A stretch of DNA of 64,000 nt from Pontederia crassipes (Eukaryota; Streptophyta; Magnoliopsida; Commelinales; Pontederiaceae): NCBI GenBank assembly GCA_030549335.1, contig JAUKPH010000018.1:7750001-7814000 (forward strand), read 5' to 3'. How positions within the stretch are numbered: the stretch's first letter is position 1; the number at the start of each line of letters is the position of its first letter. This document shows, piece by piece, positions 36,281-49,857 of this stretch. Position numbers and translations under genes: made by a program. The notes under the pieces were generated by a model. It did not search any database, had not been told where the DNA came from, and was given only the letters and a program-made list of their open reading frames with translations.

Positions 36281-36763
36281 TGCATAAAAATAAAAGAGTA
36301 TATACATAAAGATCAAAACTTGCATCAATGCCAAAAACATATAGAGATCAAAGGCCGCATTTGAATGGTTCATGATAAATGAGATGAAACTTCAAACCTT
36401 TGTGCCTACTATAAATAAATGGTCGGTCGTCAAAAAACACAAGAACTTGTATAAAAATTTTTTAGTGAAAAGGTTCTTTTGCATTCCCCACCTTTGCAAG
36501 GAAGAATAATTTATTTGGTGTCATTTTGGATCCATTCCATCAAGTGTTCATCAATACAAGAAAGCAATGAACAACTTGTTTGTGATCAAATTAGAGCGAT
36601 GGACAACTGTAATTCACAATCAATTTATTAAGTTTCCTAATGATTTGATCCGATTTTACTATTTGGATTCTTTCATCAGTGTCTGCATTGCTTGAACATT
36701 TTGCTGTTACAAGCAATATGAAATAGCTTGTTATCTTTCTGATCCATTCTCTTTATTCTAAAT
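36281..36763. other. AT-rich DNA, nothing recognised
   Basis: This is flank of the solo LTR. No gene or terminal repeats were seen. Confidence 0.5.
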
Positions 36764-37737
36764 AATGTTCAACCACTAAACATTTGGTCAAACGCTAAAA
36801 GATGAAATGTTCATAAAGAATGATGCCTGAAGGGCTTGGTAAGGAAAGGAAGATTAAAATCCACATTGTTGCAAAAGGTAAACAAAATTAAAATTGAAAT
36901 CAATGTCAGGAACCATTTCCATTTATTTTTCCTGATTTTTTTTAAATTTTTTTATTCTAAATATTTTATTTTAATTAGTAATTCATTAGCACTAATAAAT
37001 TAACGATTATTCATTTAATGTTCCAACATTTTATCATTTTCTTTTTATTTTGTAACATGTATATTAACGAATTATGAATTATTAATTAAATAAATATTTA
37101 GAAATGCAATATCCGAAATGAATGAGCTAAAGACCCTAATTTAGGGTTTGTTTGTAGGTAAAACATTGTCCTAGCATTGTTTCATGAAAATAACGAAAAT
37201 AGCCAAAAATCATTTTTTTTCTATACACATAAAATCACACGATCCTCACTTAAAATATTTTATTTTCTAACTTGAAATCAACATTGGTGAAAACCTAAAA
37301 AGGGAAATGTTCAAAGAGAATAATGTTTAAGGTGTTTTGCAAGAAATTAAAATCAATATGGTTGCAAGAGGTAAACAAAAGTGAAAATCAGAAAAAAAAA
37401 ATTGATGCTTTAAATCAATGTCAAGGATCCATTTTCACTTATCTTTTTTTCCTGAAATTTTCAATAATTTTATTTCAAAATATTTCATTTTAATTAGTAA
37501 TTTGTCATCATTAATGTTTTAATCATCATTTAATGTTAATCCACCAGTTAACCCTTTTGCTTTCTATTTTGTAACTTATATATTAATTAATTATGATTAG
37601 TAATTAAATATATATATTCACAATGGCACTATTCAAAATGAATGAACTACAGGATCTAACTATTTACTAGGCAAAACTCCATCAAGAATTATTTCATGCC
37701 TTGTCTACATAGCCCCATTACTCAATAGAAAAATAAA
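36764..37737. repeat. Local degenerate repeat family, copies 2 and 3
   Basis: Two imperfect sub-units start near 36764 and 37290. Both run through a 'GAAATGTTCA.AAAGAAT' start, 'CA.TG.TTGCAA.AGGTAAAC', 'TTAATTAGTAATT' and 'TTTTGTAAC.TATATATTAA'. The second is cut at 37737 by the Helitron and resumes at 42216. Confidence 0.6.
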
Positions 37738-40700
37738 TCTATACTATATTAAAAGCAAGGAAGTTTGCATGGAGAAGTTGACATTTGGCATGAGGATGTA
37801 TTGACAAGTGTCCTTAAATGTTAATTATAAAATTTAAAATATTAAATAACTATGATTATGAAATATAATAATTATAAAATTTTATTATCTATGCAGTTAT
37901 AATAACTACATAACTTTTATATTTATACGGTTGTATAGTAACTAGAATTTATAATAATATAATACTTATCCGTAATATATTCAATTGCGTATGCAATTAA
38001 GATTAGACTAAAATAAAAATAAAGTAAACTAAGAAAATATAATCATACAGACCTGTATTAATTTTATATAGATAGGTGCTATCATATGCTTTGTAAAGTC
38101 ACCGATATTAAGAATAAAATAAACTGAAAACTTATTTCATGATTAAATGAATTAATTACAATTCTTAATTTCATCGTCGGATATCGAATAATTTTAATAA
38201 CTGCTATTTAGAACTATATCTAATAATTTTCTATAAAGATTAGTTTTATTTTATCAGAGATTAACTGCATTTCAGTTACCAAGTGGTTTTAATTTGTGAT
38301 AGTCATAAAAGAGATCATTTCGTATCTGTTTTGTCCACTTTGCTACTTAGTTTTTTTTATCATAGTACTATTTCTATAACCATGTTCCCTCAGCATTTTT
38401 CGCCCGTGATATTTGGATTCCTTTCTAAATTGTTTGAGAATGATGATATTATTGTTTAGTTCTATAATATTCTTTATTTCTCTGTAATCATTATCGTGTT
38501 TGTTCATATATTTGGATTCCATTTAGTGACTTTATTCAATGAGATATGTTTCTTCATCATTTTTATATCCGCCTAAAATGAAAGTGCAGCGGACTCAGCG
38601 CCACAATTCCTACAACGTGGGAGATGGCCAACCCGTGCCTGTATTCCATCCGATCTTCTCAAGTTTCACCTTGCTTTCTTCTTCTGAGGTCATCTTCAAC
38701 AAGAACATGTGCGCAAAATAATTTTATGCATGTATTTCTAATTTCATGCATATATTTCTAATTTTATGCATGCACATTACTTCATGTGTAGTTATATGAA
38801 CCCCAACCCACACCAAGGCGTTACCATATAAGATGTTCTGATTGTGGAAATGTCGAAGCCTACAAATGTCGCATAAAGCTGCCAAAGTCTTGCCTCCATC
38901 TTGATTTCAGATGACTTTTGGTATCTATGATATAGTAGCCTAACTACTTTTTATTTGTAATACTCTCATTTAGTCATTATCTAAGTACCCCTCAGGTTAG
39001 TAATTAATAGTAGTTTTTAAAACTAATATAATCATGGTATCAGGGTAGTAATTACATAGTAGTTTTTAAAACTAATATAATCATGGTATCTAAAGTAATT
39101 ATAATAATTGAGAATATCTTTGTAAATTTTCCATTCTTTCAGTAGGAATATATTGAACTATTGATATTAATTATTTAAAAATAGATGTAATTAGTACATT
39201 ATATCACAAGTTGGATCGTATTTATTGAATATATCTTAACCTTTATATTTGTTTACTATTTATATTTATTTTTTAGCTCTAATTTTCATGGACTCATGTT
39301 GAGTATCAACAAAATAATGCCACTGTGACCTACTTTTTAGAAAAAATAAAATTGTTCTCATTTAATGAAAATTATTTTAAAATACAATAAATATCTATCC
39401 TATATTAAAAGCAAACAGTGTTGAAGGAGAATATGACATCTGGCATATTGTTATAATGATATGTGTCCTCTAGAATTATAATGAATTAAAAAATTATAAA
39501 TATAGGTTAATAAATTAATACCTCAAATAAATGATAATATTAATTTCTAAGAAGATAGAAAAATAAATGGGACGCAAACAAAATTAGATAGATTAATAAA
39601 TTATTTTTCTGAGTTATAATTTATCATCTTCTTTAGGTAATATTAAAATATATCAAATTAATATTTACCTATTTTATAAACATTTGATTCATTTAATTTC
39701 ACATCATGCGCGCATGCGCGGACATAACATTAGTTATATTAAAAGCAAAGAAGTTTGCAAGAGATGACATTTGTCATAACAATAGGATTACAAGTGTCCC
39801 TAAAAGTATTAGCTATTAGTTATAAATTTAAAATTATTTAATTATTCATGATAGAGTAGTGGGTAACTCATCCCACTATAATGATTGTATTTAATTATCA
39901 ATGAGTTAAATATAGTAACTATGAATTAATTACATAATTAATTATGAGAATGGGTTAGAAAATTCATTAATTATATTATATTACATGATTAATTAATTAA
40001 ATAGTTACAAATTAATATTCATTATTTCAACCTATGTCGACACTTCATGTGCCAAATGTATATTTTTTTAATTTATTTTTATTCACTTTTGTACTGGATT
40101 AGAAAATTTAGATAAACTAACTCATAATTATAAATTAAAATTCATATTCATATTCACAATCATAACTAATGTAGACAACTATTATTTTAATAATAATCTT
40201 AATCAAGCTCAAATAAGAGAAAAACTAATAGACAACTATTTTTATTTTTGAAATTCAATACAAAGTTTAGAATAATGAAACGTTGGATAAGCTAACTACA
40301 ATTCAGAATTTATATAAAAATTGAAATTAAGAGTTCTAACCTCATTTGTTTTTAGTGGCTTGACAATAAAAAGTTAGAAGTTATTATAACTACCTAATTA
40401 TCATTAATACATTAATCGTAAAAAGTTATTAGTTATTTTAACTTCCAAACTTATTAGTAGGTTAACAATAAAAAAAATTATTGAATCTATCAGTTATCCT
40501 AACTTCCTCGCGGTATTTTTTTCTTTTGCAACTTGTCTATAAATACGCCCGAGAAATCACTCCAATTCATATATACCATGTAGCCACCAGAATTTGAACT
40601 TGCAGGAGAAGAGGTTAGAGTTGAACCCAATAAGTCTTATCATTTTTGTGAACTGTTATTTACAATTGTGCAATATCAAATTTTAGTTTCATTTTATATA

Positions 40701-42215
40701 AAAAGTTATTTGTTATTTTGAATTATTTAGCTTTAATATGCAACTTTATATCATTTTAATTATGTGAGAACTGGATTCATTCTTATTATTTTTGTAAATA
40801 TTGTCATTACTACTTAATTTTTATTTATTATATTTTGTTTGTTTATATCAATAAGTAAATGTCAAGAAGTATAAACATATATTTTCTTGCTATAATATTT
40901 GTATGACCACATTCTATCCGCATATTTTTCTTTTGCCTTAACGCCCTTTTACTTTGTTTTAGAAAATCTCATTACTATTTTTTCTGTTTATTATAAAAAA
41001 TATTTTTTAATTGTACTTAAGCATTGTCCTTTTCTTTTTAGCATTTCTTATATAACTTACTTATTCTTAAAATATTATCGCAAAAACCTTTGCACTATAT
41101 TATTTATTTCTTTGTTGATGTAGCTGTGTCATTTTTTTATTACTTGCTTTGAATTAGTCATAAATTATCATAGGTGATATTGAGTCTTTATATGATGCTA
41201 TAGAATAAACACATGTTGCACATAATCTCTCCTATAGCATAGGAGTAATGGATGTATTTTTAATAAGTTTCATTCATGATATGCTGATATAGCAATCTTT
41301 GCTGCATGATTCCATTCCAATTGCCAAGTGTAATTGCTTACAAGAAAAAGAAAATTAGCACCAAAACGTGGTGTGGGCATGTGGCGTGATTTGTTTTTTC
41401 GACAATTAAGTACTCTTTATATAATAACAAAAGGTAATGCGATATTATTTTATAAATAAATCATTAATGTTTTATGTTAATGATGTTATATTTTATAGAT
41501 AAAAGTTATTTATAAAAAGTAAACTATGTACATATATTTTTGTGATGTATTTTATTTTTACCTTTAATAAAAGTACTTTTTTCTCTTAACGAGAAATACA
41601 CTAAGAATGCTAGATTATATGGAAGTGTTAGTATATTGCACTGTCTCTAGGATGTAGCATATGCAAATATTTTATTGGAGCATTTTTCTCTGCACGGTTT
41701 CATACAAGTTGCATTAATAACAAAAAAAATTAATCATTAAGATATATGATTTTGTATCATGAAGAGCTATTTATTTCGTATTAAAAGCAAAACAAATTTA
41801 ATGATTTTATAACAATACATAGAACCATAATTTAACATTTGCACGAAATCATATTTAAAATTTCACATGCTTCCAAATAATTAGAGTAATATTTTAAACA
41901 AATATAATATTGATTATACATAACATCAAGTCAACATCAATATGAAATTCTCTGTTAAGGATTCAAATATAATATCGAAGGAATGATGAATGCATTTTAA
42001 CAAATTTAAAAATATAATATTGAAGGATATTATTTTCTAAGAAGAGTGAAAAATAAATAGGACACGTAGATAATTAGATAGACTAATAAATTATTTCTCA
42101 ATTTTATAATTATCATATTCTTTAAGTAATATCAAAATAATATTTACTTATTTTATAAAAAATATGATTCATCTAATTTCGTACCATCCGCGCATCGCGC
42201 TGGTCATCACACTAG
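37738..42215 (+). mobile_element. Helitron, non-autonomous (about 4.5 kb)
   Basis: The 5' end is TCTATACTATATTAAAAGC. The 3' end has a GC-rich hairpin (CCGCGCATCGCGCTGG) about 10 bp before a terminal CTAG. Insertion falls between A and T without a target duplication, and the flanks on both sides continue one copy of the local repeat family. These are Helitron hallmarks. No Rep/helicase ORF is visible. A smaller Helitron lies inside, followed by a second 5'-end-like sequence at 39734. Confidence 0.75.
39394..39733 (+). mobile_element. Small Helitron nested in larger Helitron (340 bp)
   Basis: It starts TCTATCCTATATTAAAAGC and ends with hairpin CATGCGCGCATGCGCGG before a terminal TTAG. Sequence before the hairpin matches that of the outer Helitron (TTTGATTCATTTAATTTC), so both belong to one family. 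Confidence 0.7.
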
Positions 42216-42835
42216 TAAATAAATAAAAAGAGCCTAGTCAAGTCATAGGAATACTAGTATGTATAACTTATATAGTTACAAATCTTTTTCATTCCCATTC
42301 TTTTCTCCAGGATTTTCAATTTTTTTCATAAAATAATATATTTTAGTTAGTCATTCGTTGTCATTAATTTATTAATGATAAAATAATTTATTTTTACACC
42401 CATTTTCTTGTTCTCTTTTTATCTTGTAATTGATATATTAATTACTAATTACTGATTAAATATATGTTTCAATGCCAAAATTAAGTGCACAATTATTTAA
42501 CCACTCCATGTCTTCATAGTTAAATTATTTTAAGCTATATTTTTGTATAAGAACATGCACACATCATGCTAAAAGAATATATAGTCAATGCAGTGATGGA
42601 TGCCATCTTTTTTTTCGTCATGGATCTTCAATTGCTTAATAATGTACAATAAGTTTCTTGAATGTTGTCTTTCTATTCTTCTTATCATCCAACAATTTTA
42701 GAATAGTGTAACAACAACTTGGCCATGGTTACACTCTACCATATTAAATAGTTATTTCATGACCACTTTATAAACCACATAATCAATCTTCTTTCAAGTA
42801 TTGCAATTTTTCACCATTCTTTTAAATAAGACTAT
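42216..42835. repeat. Local degenerate repeat family, copies 3-4 (left part)
   Basis: It continues the copy broken by the Helitron and includes 'GAACATGCACACATCATG' and 'TTCAAGTATTGCAATTTTT', as in 19501-20215. It is cut at 42835 by the Tekay-like element and resumes at 50022. Confidence 0.6.
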
Positions 42836-45373
42836 TGTAATATCCTGATTTTTTCATTAAGGGTAAATTAGACTTTTTGTCTAAACCCTCATAACTTCCC
42901 CCTATATAAGGCCTCTTTTCTCTTTTTTTTTTCTCTCATTTTTTCTCCACACCTTGACGGCTCGACTTGAGGAAGAAGAAAGAGGAGATCAGGGAGAAGG
43001 AAAAAGAGGAAGAATAAAAGGAAGAAAGATGAGGAAGATTTAGGATCAAGGTATGTAAAGGGGATCAAACCCCTCTCTCTCCTCTCAAAGTTTTGTTGAT
43101 TGGATTGAGAGTAATAAAGCACCCTGCTCTTATTAGGTATTTGTTTGAAAAATTTATGAGTTTTATCAGATCTGAGATCATTTTTTTATGGATTCATGAT
43201 TAGATCTAGACATTAGGATTGCACGATTTAAGTTGCATAATCTGCCTAAATTCGTGATTGTATTTGCAACAATTATTCGGAGAGGTTTTTCTTATCCAAA
43301 AATTGCAAATAATATATGGATAGAAAGCTCTCGAAATCTAGTTTCTATAGAAATTGGTTTCATATCATTTGAAGATCTGTACGAATAGTTATGATCAAAA
43401 CACCGAACTGGTGTCGTATTGTCTCGAGAATTCGTGACTGTTTTATAATAATTGTTCGGATAGGTTTTTCTTATCCAAAAATTATAAACGATATATGGAT
43501 GGAAAGCCCTTGAAGTCTAGTTTTCACAGAAAGTGGTTTCATATGATTTGAAGTTGTATACAAGTAGTTATGATCCAAAATTCGGACTAGTATCATTCTG
43601 TCTCGGGTAACAGCCAGATCAAATTGTAAAACATGTAGTAAATTAGAATACTAAAATAGGTTTCGAAATTTATTCCCAAGTTAAATGCTTGTGTTATCTT
43701 TCTATGAAAATTTGAATCATCTGAAAAGAATAAGTATAGATTAAGTTATAAATATTTTAGTGACTGCTTCCAGAATATTGTGCAGAGAATAAATTCTAGT
43801 AGTCGTATGAAATTTTAAGAAAAAGTCTAAACTCTTGTTAATGAATGAAAATTTCATGTCTTAATGTGTTTTATAATGCATAGATGCTAAGAGATCATAT
43901 CTGAAATATTCATGATGTTTTAAACTATGTTTATTGGAATCGAAATCTCAAAAATCGTGACTTTCGGGTGCAAGATCGGACCCCCAGGACATTGGTACGG
44001 CCGTGCCAGTCCCGGAACAATCTTGATAGAACGAAAGACTGATTTATGTTATATTTATGTTATTTTAAAGAGATTTACTATTATGTGTTACTGATTGATG
44101 ATTGTATATGACCCTAGATACACGAATTGCATGGACAGCCGTAACTAGGTTAAAATATGAAGATCGAGCGACGTAAATGATTGTTGTTTGAAAAGCATAA
44201 TGAACCCAGTTGTTGATGATGTTATATGTCGCCCCTCTATGTCCCTTTATCGAATAATTGTCCGAAATGATCGTTACACACATCGGCAACGATGTGTGCA
44301 TTTCAATGTCGCCCTCGGGCGAGAGTCCGGAATACACACATCGGCAACGGTGTGTGCATTTCGATGTCGCCCTCGGGCGAGAGTCCATAATGATCGTTAC
44401 ATGCATCGGCAATGGTTTGTGCATTCTGATGTCACCTTCGAGTTATAGGGGAGCATTGTCTCCTAGGCATAGCTAGTCTATTAAGAGGACAACGACATAA
44501 CTCCCAACTATCGGGAGATATAACATTAATAGGAAAGGGCCAATGATCGATCAAATGGAATGAAGTCCCACGAAAGTGGAAGTCCAAAGGGTTATAAAGC
44601 TACCCTGAGGAAAGTTATGGAATGATGTCCCACGAAAATGGAAGTCCGATGGGTTATAAAGCAACCCTGAGGAGAGTTATGAAGGTAATGGTTATGGTAA
44701 GTGCATCCCACTTATATGCTTATGAATTGAATGAATGGTTGATATGAATGTCCATACTTTTTGTATGGTGATGTGATTACATGTCTTCCATGCAATTACT
44801 TATGTGCATGATGATAGAATGATGTTGATGTTTGATATGTAGATCATATGTTAAGACATGGCATGCATATTGTTTATTTCCTTTATATGAAGATGATGAC
44901 GCATATCATGTAGTATCCTGTATAGGATTATACTATCGCATGCATGACATTTACATACTCTAACCGGGGAAACCCCTGCATCCTGGATCCGTGCAGGTGC
45001 ATAAAGTTACGGATGATGACGGCTCAGTTCATGACGAATAAGATTGCACAATGATCTAGGATGTTAATAGTCAATTGTCTTAGAGTTTTTTTACTACGTT
45101 TTAGAGAGATATTTTGGACTATGATTTTAAGATCTTTTATTGGTTATTGATAACGGTTTAAATTCTATGACATTACTTTTGATATTTTATCAAAGTCTTC
45201 TGCTATGTTTTTAAAGAAATTATTTTATCTTATTTAATGGATTTATGCTTCCGTTGAGTTTATAGAAAATCATAACAAAAAATTTATTATGATTATGTGA
45301 TGGCGAACGGGCTAACACAGCCGAATGACCCTATTGTCCTCGACAATTTGGGGGTGAAATTCGGGGTGTTACA
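42836..45373 (+). repeat. 5' LTR, Tekay-like (2538 bp)
   Basis: The LTR runs TGTAATATCC to GGGGTGTTACA. A TATA box CTATATAAGG at 42902-42911 precedes a pyrimidine-rich leader. Internal tandem repeats: two 180-bp units (43251-43430 and 43431-43610), three units of about 60 bp (44265-44446) with a CCCTCGGGCGAG hairpin, and two units of about 70 bp (44556-44690). Confidence 0.85.
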
Positions 45374-45376
45374 GTT

Positions 45377-45388
45377 TGGTATCAGAGC
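45377..45388 (+). other. Primer-binding site (tRNA-Met type)
   Basis: TGGTATCAGAGC, three bases after the LTR end, is complementary to the 3' end of initiator tRNA-Met as in most plant Ty3 and Ty1 elements. Confidence 0.9.
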
Positions 45389-45549
45389 ATGCTTAGGACC
45401 TATGCTAAGTATGTTATAGAATTGATAAGAGTCTAAGTCAATGTGCAATCGTCATAAGCAGCCATCTAAAGTTAAAGAGTGTGTAAGTATTATGCCATTG
45501 ATTGTATTGCTAAATTAATTAACTTATGTTAATTATTGTTATGTGAAGG

Positions 45550-46793
45550 ATGAAACACGATGGTCCCTCCAATACTTTTGGAGATCAGAGAGAGCTCATT
45601 GAGAGATTAACCCGCATGTCGCGAGCAATGGAAAGAAATGCCAAGTTGGGCAACTCTAATCGATCAGATTCAAGAATCGAGAGGTTCCTGAAGCTGCATC
45701 CCCTACTTTCAACGGGGATAGAGATCCAGACAAGGCTAAAGCTTGGCTGGATGTGATCACTGAGAAATTCAGAGCAATGGATTGTTCTGAAAGGCATAAG
45801 GTCAATCTGGCCACGCATCAACTCACTCATAAAGCTCGTCATTGGTGGAAATCGGTGATAAGAACTCAGTTTGACGAAGATGATAAGATCACCTAGAGGG
45901 ATTTCAAGAAGGCTTTCAGGAACCACTACCTTCCTCCACATATTTGGGGGAAGAAACGAGTTGAATTCATGAATTTACAACAGGGCAGCTCGACTGTAGA
46001 GGAATACCTCAACAAGTTCCTTGAGCTTGAGAGGTATAGTCCTCTAAAGGACGATGAAGAACTGAGAGTGAACCACTTCTTGAAAGGGCTGAATCCTCGC
46101 TTGAGGATCAATGTGAAATGTGGGGACCCTGAGATAATGGAAAAAGCTATCTCCTTGGCAACCAACTTGGCTATGGAGATTGATGAACAGAAGAAGCAAG
46201 AACAAGACAAGGAATCTAGGAAGGACCAAAAGAAAGACAAAGAAAAGAAGTACAAAGACTCAAAGCCTTACTCAAGAGGTGATGGTGGACAAGGGCGTAA
46301 ACATTGTTCTTTCTGCAACAAGTTCCATCTTGGAGAGTGCATGATGAAGTCTGGAGCATGTCTCAAGTGTGGCAAGGTGGGCCACTTTGCCAGAGATTGC
46401 ATTGAAATGAAGGCGAGCCATGAAGATAAAGACAAGGGCAAACAAGCTGAAGGCCAACAGAGAGCACCTGGAAGGGTCTACACCATGCAAGTGGACGAGG
46501 CTCAGAATTCTAATGATATGATCCAAGGTAACCTTTGTGTCGCAGATCACTATGCAAATGTATTGTTTGACTCCGGTGCTACTCACTCTTTCATATCGTC
46601 TCTATTTGCTGATTTGTTAAATGTTGAGAGGGTGAACATGAAGTGGCAATTAGACATAGCAACTCCATTTGGGAGAGTTTCCACCAGGCAGTACCTCCCA
46701 GAGACGTCGATCATGATAGAGGGAGTAAACTACTACGCTGATTTGGTAGTACTACCTATGGTAGACTACGATGTTATTTTGGGCATGGATTAG
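45550..46793 (+). pseudogene. Tekay-like gag and protease, broken
   Basis: The gag reading frame starts at 45550, shifts near 45690 and meets an in-frame TAG at 45894-45896. It then stays open from 45969 to 46793. A zinc knuckle CLKCGKVGHFARDC lies near 46358-46400 after a Lys/Glu-rich basic stretch. The retroviral-type protease motif FDSGATHSFIS follows near 46567. A TAG at 46791-46793 ends the frame where Trp is usual. The stops replacing Trp fit C-to-T decay of methylated DNA on the opposite strand. Confidence 0.85.
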
Positions 46794-46814
46794 TTATCTT
46801 ACCATGATGCCTAC

Positions 46815-49800
46815 TTGAGGTGCCGCGAGAAGAAGGTTCAAATAGACAAGAAGGATGGTAGTCCTGTGATCTTTCGCGGAATACCATCAAGAGAAAAGAA
46901 GATGATGATCTCCTCGATAATGGCAACCAAGATGTTGAACAAGGGCTGCCGGGGATTTCTAGCAAGCATCGTCAAAAGTGACTTTCAACCCAAGCCACTA
47001 GAGGACCTTGAAGTAGTTAAAGACTTTCCTGACATATTTCCCGATGAGCTCTCGGGATTACCTCCGGAAAGAGAGATCGATTTCCAAATTGATCTCGTAC
47101 TAGGGATAGCTCCTATCTCAAAGCCTCCCTATAAAATGGCACCAACAGAGATGAAAGAGTTGAAGACTCAATTACAAGAACTACTGGACAGAGGCTTCAT
47201 CAGGCCAAGTGTGTCCCTATGGGGTGTACCTGTCCTGTTTGTGAAGAAGAAGGATGGATCACTGAGGTTATGCATAGATTACATGATGTTGAATAAAGCG
47301 ACAATCAAGAATAAGTACCCTCTGTCCAGAATTGATGACCTTTTCGATCAATTGTCCACAGCATTGATCTTCTCCAAAATTGACTTGAGAAGTGGGTACC
47401 ATCAGCTCAGAGTAGCTGATAAAGATATTGCAAAGACGGCATTTAGGTCAAGGTATAGCCACTATGAATTTCTGGTTATGCCTTTCGGACTAACAAATGC
47501 TCCTGCAACATTTATGGACTTGATGAACAGAATTTTCAAGCCTCATCTCGATACATTTGTGATCGTATTTGTAGATGATATTCTGATATACTCTTCGAGT
47601 ATAGAGGAACATCAAAAACATCTGAGAATTGTTCTGGAGACTTTGAGGCAACACCAGTTGTATGCAAAGTTCTCCAAATGTGAATTTTGGCTGGAGCAAG
47701 TGATGTTTCTAGGACACATAGTCTCAAAAGAGGGGATTTCAGTGGATTCAGGCAAAGTAAAAGCTGTCATCAATTGGGAAAGGCCAAAGACAGTGACAGA
47801 TATCAGAAGTTTTCTTGGAGTGGCCGGCTACTATAAACGGTTTATCCAAGACTTCTCAAAGATTGCAGCTCCAATGACAAAGTTGACTAGGAAGAGAGAA
47901 AAGTTCAATTGGACACAGCAATGCGAAGATAGTTTTCTGGAGCTGAAGAAGAGGTTGACCACTGCACCAGTACTAACAATTCCAACAGGAGTTGGAGGCT
48001 ACACCGTGTACAGTGATGCCAGTGGAACTGGATTAGGCTGTATGTTAATGCAGCATGGAAGAGTTGTGGCATATGCCTCTAGACAACTGAAGCCACATGA
48101 GAGGAACTATCCTACTCATGACTTAGAGTTGGCAGCAGTAGTGTTCGCTCTGAAGATATGGAGACACTACTTATATGGAGAAGAATTTGAAGTCTTTACT
48201 GACCACAAAAATTTCAAATATGTGTTCACTCAGAAGGAATTGAACATGAGACAAAGAAGGTGGCTAGAATTTCTCAAAGACTATGAGTTTGATATTCTCT
48301 ATCATCCAGGGAAAGTCAACTCTGTAGCAGATGCCTTAAGCAGAAACTGGGAAAGATCATTGGCATGCTTAAGAGTTTACAAATGGACTCTTATTGAAGA
48401 AAGTTCTTAAGGGAAGTTGATGATGCATTGTGTTATTCAACTTGATCTAGTATCGAGGATAACAGAAGCACAGAAAGAAGATCCAGAGTATAAGGACATG
48501 AAGACTCTATGTGAAAAAGGAGCACCCAGACTATAGGATTAATGAAGATGGAACTATTAGGTTTCAAGGAAGGTTATGGGTACCTGAAGATAAAGAGCTC
48601 AAAGAAGAAATTCTGACTGAGTGCCACAAGTCAGAGTTTGCTATTCATCCTGGAACCACTAAAATGTTCAAAGATTTGCAAAGAACATTTTGGTGGAGAG
48701 ACATGAGAAGAGAAGTAGCAGAGTTTATCTCTAAATGCTTGGTCTACCAACAGGTCAAGATTGAGCATAAGAAGCCACCGGGACTACTGAACCCATTGCC
48801 CATACCTTAGTGGAAGTGGGAAGAGATTACAATGGATTTCATTGCGGGTCTCCCAAAGACACAAAAGGGTCATGATGCCATCTGAGTCATCGTTGATAGA
48901 TTAACCAAATCAGCTCACTTCTTACCATACAATGTGAGACAGTCAAGTGCAAGTATGGTGAAATTATATGTTGATGAAATCATCCGATTATATGGGATTC
49001 CTGCTTCCATAGTATCAGACAGAGACCCAAGATTCACCGCAAGGTTCTGGAGAGGGTTGCAGCATGCATTTGGTACAAGGTTACACTACAGCACTGCATT
49101 TCACCCTCAGAGTGATGGTCAAAGTGAAAGAACGATCCAGACTTTGGAAGACATGCTCAGAGCATGTGCAATTGATTGGCAAGGCAGTTGGGATGATCAT
49201 CTCACCCTAGCTGAGTTTGCCTACAATAATAGTTATCACTCCACCATAAAGATGGCTCCATTTGAAGCACTGTACGGAAGATCTTGTAGGTCTCCCACAT
49301 GTTGGAGTGCAGTTGGTGAAGGAAGACTACTAGGACCAGAGCTAGTAGGAAAGTATGCTGAAAAGGTAGATTTGATCAAGGAAAGAATGATGGCAGCTCA
49401 GAGCCGTCAAAAGAGTTATGCAGATAAAAAAAGAAGAGAACAAATCTACCAAGTTGGAGATCGTGTATTGCTGAAGATATCTCCTACCAAAGGAGTTATG
49501 AGATTTAGTAGAAATGGCAAATTAACTCCTAGATACATCGGCCCCTTCGAGATTCTAGAAAAGGTGGGAGAAGGAGCATACAAGTTGTCCTTACCTCCTT
49601 CATATGCCAAAATCCACAATGTTTTTCATGTGTCAATGCTTCGCAAGTACACATATGACATTTCACATGTGGTGGTGATTGAAGAACCAACTATCAAGGA
49701 AGACCTCACCTATGAGGAGTATCCTACCGAGATACTAGATTATAGTGAACGTCGATTAAGAAACAAAGTGGTAAAGATGGTGAAGATTGCATGGAAGCAC

Positions 49801-49857
49801 CACAACGAAACTAGATTACTTTTGATGTTTTATCGAAGTCTTCTGCTATGTTTTTAA
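46815..49857 (+). pseudogene. Tekay-like pol: reverse transcriptase, RNase H, integrase, broken
   Basis: Reverse transcriptase spans about 47150-47700, with '[11 protein letters not shown]' and the catalytic FVDDILIYS (near 47570). RNase H covers about 48000-48330, with '[10 protein letters not shown]' and 'DHKN'. The frame ends at TAA 48408-48410, shifts near 48520 and has a TAG at 48808-48810 and a TGA at 48883-48885. Integrase keeps an HH pair, but the second Cys of its zinc site reads Tyr ('CLVYQQ'). Its core Asp residues and the Glu in 'QSDGQSERTIQ' are present (48830-49150). The tail 'NVFHVSMLRKY' leads to a chromodomain linker that stops at the deletion junction near 49812. Bases 49815-49857 are LTR read as protein. 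Confidence 0.88.

Noticed and set aside
38539..38721. 60-codon ORF in the Helitron as a captured gene
   Set aside because: Too short, no recognisable family, and composition matches the surroundings apart from a small GC-richer patch.
44265..44446. Possible CRISPR-like array (regular repeats of about 60 bp)
   Set aside because: Only three imperfect units, spacers are also repeated, there are no cas genes, and the stretch lies inside a plant LTR.
45377..45388. tRNA-like sequence
   Set aside because: It is only the 12-base complement of a tRNA 3' end, that is, the retrotransposon primer site. No cloverleaf is present.
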